A stretch of 64,000 bases of DNA from Zerene cesonia (GCF_012273895.1 NC_052121.1:7651624-7715623), one strand, 5' to 3'. Positions 1 to 14,092 are shown, numbered from the stretch's first letter. The notes: generated from the sequence alone by a model not told the origin. Numbers and translations: made by a program.

Positions 1-2400
1 TATATTGTCATATTAAATTCTCTATTCTTTCCTATTAAATTATTTTTCACTTTTATTTATTTACTATTAAACTTTCAACTTAAATTAATATTAAAGCTTT
101 ATACTAACATAACACTCGGCATTTATTGCATCGCATAGCAATAATTTCACTTGAGCATTTCACGCGGCCCACAGCCGACTATCGAGATTTACCTCTTTTG
201 AGAGACTCCAAAAACTACACAGACCCGTGAACACAGAAAATACGATCGTTCCAATGTAAAACATGATAGCCATTATCAAAAATATCACGACGAGTAAAGT
301 TTAATTATATGGGGTTGGGAGAACAACCCCTTCGTTCAATTCGCACTAACGACCACATTTCGGTCGTCTAAATCACGGCCACGCCACTTGCAATTAATTT
401 TTTGACTATTAAACGTTCCAGTCAGATGACTGGAGGCACGCCATTCGAACAAATTTATATTTGAAAGAGAGAATAACATTGCCTTTATATCAAATCATGC
501 CATAATATTGTCATAGTAATCAATAAAATAATCGTAAGTAAAACGTTAAATAAACTCACAAAAACCGACTTGTAATCTGGACAAAAATAAATCAACAAAA
601 TGTCAGGCCTGTATTTCGAAGTCGTTGCATTAAGAACAAATGTATTAAACAGAATATTAGGCATATACTGTTATTATGAAAGCATGCCTTATATTGTCAA
701 GCAGCTATCAATATGTTTTCTCAAAAAAGATCTCCCACGAAACATCATGTCTATTTTAGTTAACCCTCGCTTCCACAGCAATAAAACTATGACGTTCGTT
801 GGTAACCCACCGTTTTCCACTAACCACTAGGTGAAAAGAACAACACAATCGCACGTGAGCTTTTCAAATCCGCAGGGTTTGTACGCGGTCGAACACCGCA
901 CAATTAAGACAACCCTTCCTGGGAGCCTGGTTAGCATTCAAATCACTTGGTGAACGGAGGCATCACGTCCACACTCTTAACGCCGCGATATTAAGTGAGA
1001 AAACAGCCTCTACAACGTCGAGGATTTACTGAGTGTAAAATATAACATACAATTTACGTAAAATTATTAAATGTCCTCACGCTTTTAAGGTTTGTAGCGC
1101 TCTGCAATAAAATTTACTTAAAACTCGATGACATCATATGAATACCTTTTTTTTCGTTGACTAATAAGGGCTCATGAAATCAATGTCTTTACAACGCAGA
1201 AATTAAGCACACATGATTAACCGATGCATACACAAATAATGAAGTAGCTTACTTCGATTAATTATGACGAAACAAATCGGCTTCATATCCCCGACACACT
1301 TATAACCCTCGAATAAATAAGCAGCAATAAAATGCGAAAAACGATTACAGATCAATGAAGCGCACCTTCCCTCTTGGGACGCAAATAAAACCCAAGTACA
1401 CACTTCAAATATGCTTTTCTTAATCGTTCTCATAAAACAAAGATCAGACCGCGATCCCCCGCGAGTGAAAATATAAAAATCACCCTCATTGCTCATACTC
1501 GCCGTCTATCAATGCGGATTTTTCCACAAATTGTTTCCAAACGAGACCCTCAAATCGATATTGTTTGCTCCAGAAGTAATCACAAAACGCATTGAAAATA
1601 TACAAATGCTAATTCCGACCATTCCGCGCACCTCTTGGTATCGAGTTTTGTAAACTGCTCCATTGATTTTAAACAATTATGTTATAGATGTATCCATAAA
1701 TTGTAAAACATTCACCTGGTTTCCTCATTTCCAGCTTATTTCTTAAATTATATCAATCATTACAAGTAAAAAATTTCTAAAACAATAATTGTAACAATAA
1801 ACTGATGTCAAAATCAAATGCTGATGAAAGTTATGGCTGTATAATAAATTTCTAAACTAAAACTATCCTTACGTCACTAACAAAGCACCTACCAAGAATT
1901 ACTTATTGTTCAGAAAACCTTATACCTAGAAGGTTGCACTACCGCTTTCAACAAAGTGTCACCCGCACAAGCCAGGGAATATTTTTAGCATCTTTAAGAT
2001 TTTGCCCAAGGTATCGACTCAAGTTGAATTGGCTTAAAACCTCCCGGCGGATGTGTCATTGTAATTTACCGGGGGATGACGAACGACGCCCGGAGCTCGC
2101 GATTATACCGTAAGCCATTTTAATCTTAACTTAGTTAAAAATCTTGCGTCCGACATTAACATTAATCACTTTTGACAGCCTCTGTTATGGATATGCTGTA
2201 ATTAGAGTATATAATGGCATTTTATTGTAATTAGTTGTATAGTGGATAATACTCGTATCACGGGATGCAGTTTGCAGGATATAGAATATTATTGATATAT
2301 GTTATACCAATAATTACATTAAAAAATGTTATTATAGTCGCATGTCAAACTAATTCTCAACTTATCAAAAGTAATGCAATTTTTCAGACTTTATATCAGT

Positions 2401-2590
2401 ACTAGCTGCGCCTCGCGGTTTCACCCGCGTAAGTCTGTATTCCGTAAGAATATCGGGATAAAAGTTGCCTATATGTTATTCCAGTTGTCCAGCTGTCTAT
2501 GTACTAAATTTCATTGCAATCGGTTCAGTCATTTTTGCGTGAAAGAGCAACAAACACACACACATCCTTACAAACTTTCGCATCTATAAT
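2401..2590 (+). repeat. Dispersed repeat, CCGCGGTTTCACCCGCG family
   Basis: Begins with an ACTAGCTGCG motif, then a GC-rich core (here CGCGGTTTCACCCGCG), an AATATCGGGATAAA block, and a tail with GAAAGAGCAACAAACACACA. Closely related copies lie at 50462-50652 (+) and 41436-41642 (-), and a partial one at 4052-4248 (-). It resembles SINE/LINE-tail repeats frequent in lepidopteran genomes. I cannot assign a named family from sequence alone. Confidence 0.8.
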
Positions 2591-4051
2591 AATAGTAGGA
2601 TTTTGTAACAACATTTTATGTTTTTTTTTTTTATGGATAACGTTGAATTATAACATCATATTAGGTACTTAGTTAAAAATAGAGAGATTTAATTACAGTA
2701 TTACTTCCAAAACAAAGGAAAGTACCTTCATCAAGCATAAAATCTAAAGCTTAATTGAACGTCGACATTGAGAGATTTCAATTCAATTACTAAACCATAT
2801 TTAACGAAATCCAATCCCCTTTTCCCTTGAGAAATAATATTATTTATTCACAAAAAATAATACAAAACGCGGTTGCGAAATGCGCTCTGTTGGTTTAGCG
2901 GAGATCACTCGATGTAAAAGTTGGAGGCGCACGACGGAGGCAGGAAGAAAACTTGGATAAGCGAAACCCTCTAAAAATGATTGATGCCTTCGCCTGCCGG
3001 GGTGATCGCTCAGCGCACCGTCGCTCAAGACTAAGCATTTTAAAACGAATAAACGTCGAACAGCCAATTTGAAAATGAACATCATTAGCGCTATATTCGT
3101 GGAGCCAACCTCGCCAATTCATTGTTGCACGATCGAATTTCAAATTTTTACTCGACCCCAGTTTTCCCGACTGCTCTGATCGATTCGAACATTTAATTCG
3201 AAATGCACAGAGTATACAAAGACAATCCACGTATTTGAATGTAGCCAATTTCCTCTCGTATCGGAGTATTGAACAATTGTTTGAAGACATGTTATTACGG
3301 GCGTTTAGCCTGGATGCTGGCATCGAGACGTTCGTTTCTAAGTCTTTGTTTCGAATATAACAATTAGGTAAACAATGGGCTGGTTGCAAACGGTGTTATC
3401 GCAGCTGATGGAAGCACAATGTGGTCGTGACAATACATGCGCAATATCTTTATGCTTCCTTTTGAAGGCCGATGCACTCGCTTGTTGAATCAGACTCTAT
3501 TGCGGTTCGTTTAAGGTTACCATAGACTAATTAGACGGCAGACAATATGAAGTTACCTCAAATTATTAATCGATAGTATATTTATATGAGTTTCGCAGCT
3601 AATTTTGTTACGAAGTAATTATTCGATAATTCACTTACATATTTAGATAGGAATAGTTTATCTTATTTGTTAATACTTAATATTACCATCCATTCTAGAC
3701 TTTTTACAAAGATTTGACTGACTTCAAATTCAACTTACAAAATCTGAAATATCTTAAGACTTCATACTTATATTTAAATCCCAAATCGGTTTTCACTTAA
3801 CATACAGTGAGAGAAAATGTCGGAGAAATAGTAAAAGCTTATTCGTATAGATTCCACTTAATCGAAAAAGGAAAACATTTGGCTTCTTTTTACATTAATA
3901 ATCATGTATTATACGTTATTCCTGTTTAGTCTATCTTTCGCTTATCTATGGTCATAGTGAGACACCTCGAAGGCGCCGCTTTGTTCTCACTTCCTCTTGC
4001 CTCCCGACGTCTCTTGCCGGTCGTTGAATGCACAATATATATTGCCCTTTC

Positions 4052-4248
4052 ATATCTTATATATAAAATTCTCGTGTCACAATTTTAGTTACCGAACTCC
4101 TCCGAAACGGCTGGACCGATTCTTATAAAATTTTGTGTGCATATTGGGTATGTCAGAGAATCGGCCAACATCTATTTTTATTAACACGCTTTTATTAGCT
4201 TCACTTGTATGTTTGTATGTATGTAACTCACACCCGTTTTTCTCCCAC
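4052..4248 (-). repeat. Dispersed repeat, partial copy truncated by gap
   Basis: Reverse complement of the second half of the repeat at 50462-50652: it shares the TATATAAAATTCTCGTGTCAC end, the GGACCGATTC block and the GAGAATCGGC block. It runs into the N gap, so a repeat probably caused the contig to break here. Confidence 0.75.
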
Positions 4249-5248
4249 NNNNNNNNNNNNNNNNNNNNNNNNNNNNNNNNNNNNNNNNNNNNNNNNNNNN
4301 NNNNNNNNNNNNNNNNNNNNNNNNNNNNNNNNNNNNNNNNNNNNNNNNNNNNNNNNNNNNNNNNNNNNNNNNNNNNNNNNNNNNNNNNNNNNNNNNNNNN
4401 NNNNNNNNNNNNNNNNNNNNNNNNNNNNNNNNNNNNNNNNNNNNNNNNNNNNNNNNNNNNNNNNNNNNNNNNNNNNNNNNNNNNNNNNNNNNNNNNNNNN
4501 NNNNNNNNNNNNNNNNNNNNNNNNNNNNNNNNNNNNNNNNNNNNNNNNNNNNNNNNNNNNNNNNNNNNNNNNNNNNNNNNNNNNNNNNNNNNNNNNNNNN
4601 NNNNNNNNNNNNNNNNNNNNNNNNNNNNNNNNNNNNNNNNNNNNNNNNNNNNNNNNNNNNNNNNNNNNNNNNNNNNNNNNNNNNNNNNNNNNNNNNNNNN
4701 NNNNNNNNNNNNNNNNNNNNNNNNNNNNNNNNNNNNNNNNNNNNNNNNNNNNNNNNNNNNNNNNNNNNNNNNNNNNNNNNNNNNNNNNNNNNNNNNNNNN
4801 NNNNNNNNNNNNNNNNNNNNNNNNNNNNNNNNNNNNNNNNNNNNNNNNNNNNNNNNNNNNNNNNNNNNNNNNNNNNNNNNNNNNNNNNNNNNNNNNNNNN
4901 NNNNNNNNNNNNNNNNNNNNNNNNNNNNNNNNNNNNNNNNNNNNNNNNNNNNNNNNNNNNNNNNNNNNNNNNNNNNNNNNNNNNNNNNNNNNNNNNNNNN
5001 NNNNNNNNNNNNNNNNNNNNNNNNNNNNNNNNNNNNNNNNNNNNNNNNNNNNNNNNNNNNNNNNNNNNNNNNNNNNNNNNNNNNNNNNNNNNNNNNNNNN
5101 NNNNNNNNNNNNNNNNNNNNNNNNNNNNNNNNNNNNNNNNNNNNNNNNNNNNNNNNNNNNNNNNNNNNNNNNNNNNNNNNNNNNNNNNNNNNNNNNNNNN
5201 NNNNNNNNNNNNNNNNNNNNNNNNNNNNNNNNNNNNNNNNNNNNNNNN
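4249..5248. other. Assembly gap, 1000 N
   Basis: A run of exactly 1000 N, a round number typical of a placeholder gap of unknown size. Its right edge coincides exactly with the end of the inverted-repeat left arm. Confidence 0.98.
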
Positions 5249-8200
5249 CTATGATAAGGAAATTGTTGAAAATATTTATAATTCAACGTTAATAGATTCA
5301 AATTTAACGGAACGCATTGAATAATTTAAACTAACTATAATTAATCACATAGTCGATAAAAATATTAAAACACTCACCTAAGAGGTTCCGAGTCCTGCCC
5401 GTCCCGCGGTTTGCTCTTCGGTTTGTTCGCTCTAGGGCAGCCTGAGAGTGACCGGTGCGAGGAGTAGTTGCCAGTGACGTGTCCAGAGCCGTCGCAGCCC
5501 GGTGTCGGACACTTCAGTTCCTGGGAGTGCGGTTGCAACTGCGAGCGATCAGCGCGCGGACACCCCGACAGACTGCACATATACAAACTGCTTACAATGG
5601 TGTGTTACTGTATCTTAGCTTACGAAACTATGCTTGGTTTTCGTAAAACATTTTTTTATTATGGGAAAGGCGCCTTTAAAAATTAAATTTGGAGGAAAAT
5701 TCTAACTGTGTTAGCTATTTATAGCAGTGATATTCAAGGTCGCTTTACAATATTCTTACGTTTGTTATACTATGTACAACCTACATAATTCGGAATCATC
5801 TTTAAACGGGACATGTTTTGTTACGTATATCCATATGTTACGTATATTTATATGTTATATCGACTCCTTACGGCAGTTCAGTGCCATTGATTTTAGTTTA
5901 TTAATAGTTGTTGCCATATCATCGATATTTTTCTCTATTATGAAGTCCCATGTACTTATCAATTATCACACTGCAATATCACATTGCCATTTAACACTGT
6001 TTATGGATGGTGGGTATAATTTGGTCGTTGATTGCTCTAATTGAATGAAACTTTACCTATAAATGTAAAGAACGAATGTTATTCATTAATTAAACAATCA
6101 CAAATAAAACCATGCAGTTTAAGAATATTAAATGTAGAGCAACACTTGTATAAATTGCATCCAAACTTGCTCGGTATTATGGTTGACAATAAGTATCTAT
6201 TGACGTAATTGTTTTAAAACGTATTATTTATTTTTAGTACCGTATATAGTGTAGACGTTGAATAAGAATTCAACTCATTAAATAAACAAAATGATAACGA
6301 AAATAGTGTATAATTTCCTGTAGAGACTAATATCATAAATAGTAATAAGTATGGTTACGAAAATATGTATGACCTAAATATATTAACCAACCACAATAAT
6401 CTATATGTAGCGTATTAAATTTACACACTATAACTCTTCAATAAAATACGTTTTATCTCTAGTTTAAAATCTATTTTTGATCGGGATTTTTATAGACATC
6501 TACGTGGATTTAAAATAAGTCGTACGGAAGACGTCTTTTAATGTGTTTTAAACAAGACTGCACCGTGATTCGTGTTATATTCTTAAACGCGTCTATTTAT
6601 GAAATGAAACATATAGCAGACGGCCTAGGTAATAATAAGAAAGCGTGTAACGATTAATGAATCAATAGTGTTTTCGTACTTAAATTGAGCGTAGTTATAC
6701 AGTTTAAGTTTAAAGGAAATTAGGTAATTTTTTTAAATTTTTGTCGCTATAAATGTTACAAGCTCTTCTATGCAATAGAAGCACATCGTATTCACATCGT
6801 ACTATCATGCGGTTAGTCAAATCAAACACAACGGGATGCGGAAATGCACAACTAGGGCGCCAATTATTATTTTTGTTTAGTTAGTCAATGCTGTCGCGAA
6901 CACGTGTGATAGACTTCCAGTTTGACGAATATCTAGGTAGTGCATTATAAATGCCGCTTGCCTGCGATGAGTGGCGAAATGACCACTTATGTGCCCGGAG
7001 CCGTCGCAGCTTTCGACCGGGCAATGTATCAGCTCTCTCGATTCTCGTATGCGGTAACCCAGTTTCCCATAAAAGTCGTCACGATGATAGCTATATTAAT
7101 AACAATTAGACAACCGTTCATTATTGAATATAGCCAGTATTATTTGCGTTCTCTATGCGCAATGTTCAACTTACCGCAATACGCCGCCTACATTCCAATT
7201 TAACACGTTTTATAATTAATGAATATTTTTGTGGGTAAAGTCATCAACCTAGAGTACTCTCTAACAAAAAGTAGCGCAAAGTAAATGATTCTCGCACGGT
7301 TGTTTACGTAAAATCTTTAAAAGTCTGTTATTGTTATATCGTGTTTGTCTTTGGAAGGAATAAAGTGTTATTACAGAGTCGTTATTGCTCGATAGTTTTT
7401 TTCCGTATTGAGTGGAGTCTCACCTGTTTCTTCGCATGTTTTTTGTGTGATATCCGTACATATATCTTATCTTTATTTATCTGGCACGCTCGAAGTGCGC
7501 GGTGAACACGCGCTGCGCGGACGCCGGTATATTTAGACTGATCCGTCAAGTGTGACTTACCGACTTATTTCAAATTCTGTATGACGCTACAAGTGTGTCA
7601 CTATTATAACGTGCCGTTTGCGTGTTTGTTTGCATTTTGTTAGCTGTTACATATTTATGTTGTCACTAAGGTCGTTAACTCATTGCGATTATGTAAGAAA
7701 ATTGTTAATATGAACCGTTTCTGACTGACGTAGTTTGATGTTTATTAATAGTTAAATTACTTTATTTTTTGTTTTTTTTTGAACACTCATTACTTATTTA
7801 TTTATATTTAAAGTGCCTAATATCACGCGGTTTATTGAGTAAGTTGTTTAATTTTTACTTATTTTGATGCTTGATTTTTTATTTTCCTATGAAGATCCTT
7901 GGTGTTAATATATGACCCTGAGATAGGCGTGTCTGTTATTGTAATAATAATGGATAATAATTTGATTACAGAGTACCTATTTTAATTCAATGTGTTATAA
8001 GATCATGGTATATCTGTGCTTATATGCCAAGAGACTTGGGTTTTGTTCATTTATAAATCTAATGATAAAACAAATTGAATACAAACCATCGCGTTCTCTT
8101 TACCTATACGTAAATAAACAATCGCTTTATTTGTTTACATCTTCTGCGTCATACATCTGGAATCTTGAATGCAGAAAAGCAGGTCCGTCATCGAATAGAA

Positions 8201-11200
8201 TATTCACCTGCTGTCCTTAGGTTTGTCGTGCGGCGCGTGCGGCGGGGGCATGTAGCACGGCGGGGAGTAGGGCGGCGCGTGCGGCGGGTACGCGGGCGGC
8301 GGCGGGTACGCGCCGCACTGGTACTGGTAGCCGCCGTAGCCGGCTGCAGCCGCGGCGGCTGCGTAGTCCGGCTGGGCAAGCCCGTAACCGGCTACGGGGT
8401 GGGGACTGACGCCGCCGTAGCCTGTTTCATTTGAATTTAATGTGAGACTAGCTTCTTATTATACGAATGACATATAATAACCATTATGCCTAACATAGTG
8501 TTTAGTATCTTTGACAACGTCAAAAATCTTATTATATTTAACCGTCGCCCTCCTTAAAGATTCGTTATATGTATTTATACTAGAAGCATTAGTGGATTGA
8601 TATACAATTCGTCTTCTTAATCAATCAATTAATTTAGATTGATCAGTGAAACATTCAGTGAAACACAGAAAATAAATTAGAATATTAATTATTAAAAAAA
8701 TTCCTATCAATGTTGTTAGTTTCAAAGAATATATTTTGTGATAAAAACTAAAGTATCCGATTTATGGTCTTGCAATATTACAAACACAATAATAACTCAT
8801 ACTTATTATAGAAGCCAATTTCCGTTGCAAACGTGGCCATTGTGTTGAGTTAACAAAGCATATAGACAAACACAATGTACAAGTGTAAGCAAGGTCACGG
8901 AGATTTATTGATTTAATTTTTTTTCTCTAGGTAGTATTCATAGTTGAAAATAATTAAATGACTTGATGTTTTAAATTAACTACAATAATTAATAAATAAT
9001 TTAATTGAAAATCTGTATCATAAAAGTCTTCTTTTGGGATTTTTTTATCAAATCAAATTATGGTAAACTACTGAAATGTCCCTATATGTCCTAATTTATT
9101 GTGCATGCATAATGTAAATGTGCAGTTCAAACTTAATTAACTCTTTGCGTAGATGTTAAATGGTGTGACCGTATAATATAAAGACGCCTGCTCAGCAGGA
9201 TTAGCAATGTAGCGTATATTCGTGTTGTGGCGACGATGCCAGCAGGGGCGGTAAAGTGGTCGTGTTTTAATTTGTACTGTATTTTACGACTCTCCTGGCG
9301 AACTTTACACGGTCTTTTGAATTTGGGCTTGTAGAGTGCAAAATGTGTTCGTGTTGACATTGAGAACAAGCTTGGTGAATTGCCATTTCACGTTAATGCG
9401 TGAGTGTATTTTGTTTTTGAAAGTTAATAATAAAAATAAGTCATAATATGACGAATCACATATTTTTGATTTCAAATTTTAAAAAACATTGATTTCTATT
9501 ATTGGTTTTTAAGATAATTTTTGATTATATTTGTTAATAAAAAAATTCATGATTTGATTATGTGTGACTTAAATTTGCCGTGTGACATTTTGTATATAAA
9601 CGATTATATATAGTATATGAATTACCTGCTGTATCTCGATGGTATGCTTCTAGGTATGGATGGCTTCCACCACTATCTGGTGTTGATTCTCGACTGTACG
9701 AGACTCCTCCAGGGAAAGCTCTACTGGGAAAAACAAACCAGATTAGTTAATTCAAATAGAAATTACTACAAGTGAAAGGGTTGTTAAACATTTAATGGCC
9801 TAACAATAAATGCCTCACCTATGTGGTAAACGGGTCACACTAAGGTCGAGGGTCTGGCCCTGCGGACTGGGCACCTGGGGACTGGCTGTGAGCTGGGGCG
9901 AAGCGCCCGGCTGTGGGCTGCCTCGGGCTCCGCCCCCGCTGCCACCACCGGCGCTCGTGTAAACCGGTGATGCATATGGACCCTGTCATAACAATGGGTT
10001 TTAATTCATAGCCATTAATTAATTTAAGTTCTCGTGTGCGACTTCTCACCTGTGGACTGCCACTAGATGTGGATAGGTCTATGGCGGGGCGGGGGTCGCG
10101 AGGGTCACGGGGGTCTCGGGGTGTCGGGGTGCGCGGGCGCTGTGCCTGCGCCGCGGCTATCTTCACGGAGAGATTGATCGCGGAGAAGCCGGGCGGCACC
10201 CCGGGCGCCATCGCCCCAACCCCACCCACGCCTACCCCACTCCCGGCCTCGTAGTGGTACATTGGCCTGGATAGATACCAATTTAAGACTTTAGACCCTG
10301 ACCCAAAACTATCGCAACGTTGAGGCATTTAGGTGAGCGTTTACCACATATGTTCGGCATTTTAATAGACGTCAACGTACCTAGGGTAAATGGGTCCGGA
10401 ATTGGTTTCCTGCTCGGACTGGTCGGTTTTCATTGGAGTGGGTAAGTGCGGGTCGTGGTAGCGCTCCTCCTCCCAGCTGTAAGGCCGCTGCGGACACTGC
10501 GCGGGGTCGTACCGCTCGAAGGCCGTTGCGCCCTCGTAACATCGCGCTTCATAGCCGTACCGCGTTTCGTTCATTTGGCTATGCGTAAAATATAATGTTG
10601 AACGAAAGCGGTAACAAATAACACTCTATCAAGTATAATTTGCTTTGCTGACGAATATGAGCCTATCATTGTTTATTATCTACAAAATCGTCCATTTATT
10701 ATGTATATATCTATTTACGAATCATAAATAGCACACCTATGTCAAAATAAAACAACGTTTACAGATTTTGTTAGTTAAAAAATCTTTACTATTTTCATGA
10801 TTTTATACTAATTCTCTGCAAATATCGAAGCGTAAAAATACGAAATAATTGTACTAAACTGTTGTCTAACTAAAGCCTAAGTTTTTTTTACACTGTACGT
10901 GTAAATAATATACGTGTGTATGTGGTTAAATTATTATTCGAAATCCAAGTTATGTTTACCTAGTTTTCATCATACAAAAGATAGAAGAGTATTTACCTAT
11001 AGGAGCGCACGTGGTCATCCGGCGGGCGCTCGTAGGGCGAGCGTTGGTCTGGCGGCGCGCCGTACCCGGCGTGGCGCGTCTCCATGCCGGGAGACTCGCG
11101 CTCGGGCTCGGCGGCCTCCCTCTTTGGCACCAGCAGCTCGGGCGCTTCCCGCTTCACCTCAGGACTTGGCGGCGATGCCGCTTCTGACTCGCGTTTTTGG

Positions 11201-11450
11201 GGCGCTGATTCACTTGGCGCGCTCGATGGAGGCGGGGCGGATATGGATGCTATTGGTGCTGTTAACACTGAATAGATACGGTGTTGTTACTATTTGGTTT
11301 TTGAGTGTGGGAGTCGAGCACGCTTCGGTACGTGTTGGGCTAGCTCCCATTAGGAAAGCTAGCTCACCCCTACAGAAGATCGTCTGTGAAGTGGTAGCAT
11401 TCTGCTTTGTTTCATTCGGTGAGCCGGCGGCCGTATCCTTTTCCTCGCTC
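5249..11450 (-). repeat. Left arm of 6.2 kb inverted repeat (duplicate haplotype)
   Basis: Base x here corresponds to base (25643 to 25683 minus x) in 14193-20434 on the opposite strand. The sum drifts from 25643 near the centre to 25683 at the outer end, so the net indel difference is about 40 bp. Exons are essentially identical and introns differ by scattered SNPs and small indels, the pattern expected of two alleles. The arm begins at the first base after the 1000-N gap. Confidence 0.95.
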
Positions 11451-14092
11451 TCATTCCATTTCTTTATAACAGTCGTCAAACCTTTCCTTATTATTTATAC
11501 CTTAAAAGCGGGCAACAAATTTGCATTGGCCCCACGTCTGCAAATGTGCATGGGCGCTGGTGACCGGTTCCCATCAGGCGAACCATCAGCTCAGTTGTAG
11601 AAAAAATATAAACATATACATATACATTATATTTAAAATAACGTTATTACTGTTTTGCCTAAAATACACACAATTTTTAATAATTATAAGGTGGCAATTT
11701 TCATTGATGATTTAACTTCAAACGAGATATTTCAAGAAACGTGCTTCCATGTCAAATAATATACCTATGGGTCTAGCTCGTTGGGTTCTAGCAGCAGCTT
11801 TTCTCGCAGCAGCCGTAGGGCAGCCGGAGAGGGATCTGTGTGTACTTCGGTTGGAGCTGACGTGGCCGCGTCCGTTGCAACCGGGTGTTGGGCACTTTAG
11901 GATTGTCTCGTGCAACGCCAATACTACAATAATATTGAATGTGTAAAATGTTTTGCTTAATGGATATAAAACAAGGATGTCACATTGAAACTTCAAAAAT
12001 TTCTAGCACGAACCGCTCAACACTACAATAGTGCAAGAAATAAAAAAATCAAATTATTCGTATACATGTCTTTAATAAACAAAATACTTATAAATAAACA
12101 ACCTAAATTATTTGCCAAGCCTATATTGAATTTAAAAATAAGTGAATAAACATCTACTAAAACAAAGAACGTAAACGATATAAAATAAATATACTTAAAG
12201 CAAAAGCTTATTGGGCCATCTATTTAAGCCTCTTGCTTTACAAATAAATACAAATAAGATACATTGTAAGACTTAACGAATGTAGTATTTATTTTACTCA
12301 CTCTCTGGTGTAACTTTATCCTTTCTTGGGCATCCTGACAGACTGATGGACAAAGCAATAGACGAATTTAGTTTAAATGCGATTTTAATATAATACATAC
12401 TAAATAGAGTCGATTCTTAAAAGTAATTGACTTGTTTTGTCAATAGATGGAAGTTATTCAGCTGAAAGACATGGCACTCACCTTCGATGGTGCGAATAAA
12501 GGCCGGTGACGTGGCCCTGCCCATTGCAACCAGGAGTTGGACACTTGTTGCCTTCTGTGGACAAATCGATGGATAAATTATTATTTTGTTAATCATTGAG
12601 CGGGGGCGTGGGAGAGCGATCGATAGGGACGGGCGTGTCACTGGGCGTACCTGCGCAGCGCCGCCCATCGCATCGAAACCCATCCCCTCACAAACTCAAA
12701 AGAAAAAATAAAGAACGCCAGGCGACTGCGCGGTCCGACTATCAATTTTTCTTTTACGTCAAACGGGGCGGTACTACGACGCCCCGCCCATTACTCTGAC
12801 CCGTTTTTATTGCATGACGTAAACTCAAATTACGAGGAAAATCTTTATATACATTTTACATGAAATCGTAGGTGGAGCTCTCGTGTAGGTTCGAATGTGA
12901 AGGTCTTTTGAAGGATAAGATTATATACATTGCAAATTATTATTAACACTGTTGGTACAATAGAATTTATATTATTATTGTATGAAACAGTAAAAACATT
13001 ATGCGAACATTCAACCGAAGGGCCTACCCTGAGTAATATTGACTGACTTTGAAACAAACTTCTCCAAAGTACTGTCGTTAGAAAGTTTATTAATGGCTGA
13101 CGTAGTAGTACCTCTGGAGGCCGGCGGCGACAGTGCGTTCAGAGGACGAGAGTCTCTTGTTGGCTGCGCGGAAGGCACAGCTCGTGCCTCATGTAATGCC
13201 GTGGCAGCTCGAGAGCCTATCCCCGCCGGCTGTAGAATCGTGTATTGCTTGGACGCTTTGGTGCTCTTGTCGTGATCATTCGAGTAACCACCAAAAGGTT
13301 CGCTTGGAAATGAAGTCGTATGAATTTTGTGTTTTACTTCGGCTGGTGGCTTGAATGCTGATTGCGTTGAATAAGGTAATGCTGCTGTAGCTGCTTTATA
13401 TACGTTGTACAAAGTTTGCTTGTTAACCGACATTATTTCTTTCCGCTTAGATTTTGAATCTCTATCATCGTCGTATCTGTCGTCATTTCTATCTGACATG
13501 TCGATTTCAAGATCATTGGACGAAGAATCTATTATTTCATCAAAATGTGTTCCGTCGTAATGGTTGGAGTTTTTACTTTCTCGATGTTCTTCATCATTGC
13601 TGTCCGGTTCTACTTTTTCGATCATAATATTTTCGGCGTTTTCTTGTTCATTTTCGTTAATATCCTGTTCCGCGACTTGGTTATCTACCAAGAAGCTTCT
13701 TTGTGAGCCATCCGCACTATCAGATGATTGCGACGGCGAGGATGGTAACATTTTATCGGAGCGTTTATCATTGAACATGTTATCGAAGTCGTTATCGTCA
13801 TTTTCATCACTATGGGTCGATTGTTGATCACGTGGCCAAGTACTTGAAAGCGATTTAAGAGAAACTTGAGTCCTTTGGAGGTAGCCCTTGCTTTCATCAT
13901 TTGATTGGAGAAGGTGGTGCGGTGTGGTATACACTCGACAGCGCTGGTCATTTTCTTCTCGTCTTTCATCATCAATGAGTCGCCGTCGTCGTTTGCCCCC
14001 ACTTTCGTCATCCATTGATTCTTCACCGTTTCCCTGACTGTGCTGTCTGTCAAGTATTCGAAAAGCTTCTACATCTACGCCAAATTCAAATC
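5378..14092 (-). CDS. Myt1: Myt1-type C2HC zinc-finger transcription factor, 5' part (contig A)
   Basis: Minus-strand exons in gene order: 13028-14092 (cut by the gap), 12482-12554, 12302-12342, 11765-11923, 10997-11267, 10381-10578, 10050-10266, 9819-9982, 9626-9723, 8208-8421, 6962-7090 and 5378-5572. Phases agree at every junction. The first exon encodes about 355 residues rich in Asp, Glu and Ser. Fingers seen here have the C-x4-C-x4-H-x7-H-x5-C Myt1 pattern: finger 1 (CPTPGCNGQGH, split between two exons), finger 2 (CPTPGCNGRGH), finger 3 (CPVESCDGSGH, split) and finger 4 (CPTPGCDGSGH). Between fingers 2 and 3 is a Pro/Gly/Tyr-rich linker. Myt1 proteins are nuclear DNA-binding regulators of neural differentiation; that role is family knowledge. 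The start codon lies in missing sequence and the 3' exons are only on the other contig. From 10997-11267 downwards the exons repeat those at 14376-20305. Confidence 0.9.
11507..11600 (+). repeat. Dispersed repeat fragment (CATCAGGCGA family)
   Basis: Contains GGGCGCTGGTGACCGGTTCCCATCAGGCGA-like sequence, related to 31848-31900 and, in reverse, 56325-56400. Short interspersed fragments of this kind are common in Lepidoptera. It lies in a Myt1 intron just beyond the inverted-repeat edge, so it may have contributed to the assembly break. Confidence 0.55.

Larger units (their letters stand above)
1..4248. other. Non-coding flank, no gene recognised
   Basis: AT-rich sequence with no open frame that looks like a conserved protein or is bounded by convincing splice sites. 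A slightly more GC-rich patch lies at about 2870-3480. Two dispersed-repeat copies lie at 2401-2590 and 4052-4248, the second ending at the N gap. It could be intergenic or a long intron. Because the next contig appears misoriented, its relation to Myt1 is uncertain. Confidence 0.5.

Noticed and set aside
2895..3389. Minus-strand open frame of about 160 codons
   Set aside because: It begins at a non-ATG codon, has no recognisable domain, and overlaps another frame. Composition alone can explain it, so it is kept only as a low-interest patch.
4135..5301. Open frames spanning the 1000-N gap on both strands
   Set aside because: They consist almost entirely of undetermined bases.
6940..7203. Plus-strand frame and its mirror 18480-18743
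   Set aside because: It is antisense to the Myt1 exon carrying half of finger 3, which has correct splice phases on the other strand.
8165..8434. Arg-rich plus-strand frame opposite the Pro/Tyr-rich exon, and its mirror at 17217-17486
   Set aside because: It is the antisense shadow of the GC-rich Myt1 exon 8208-8421 and 17230-17443.
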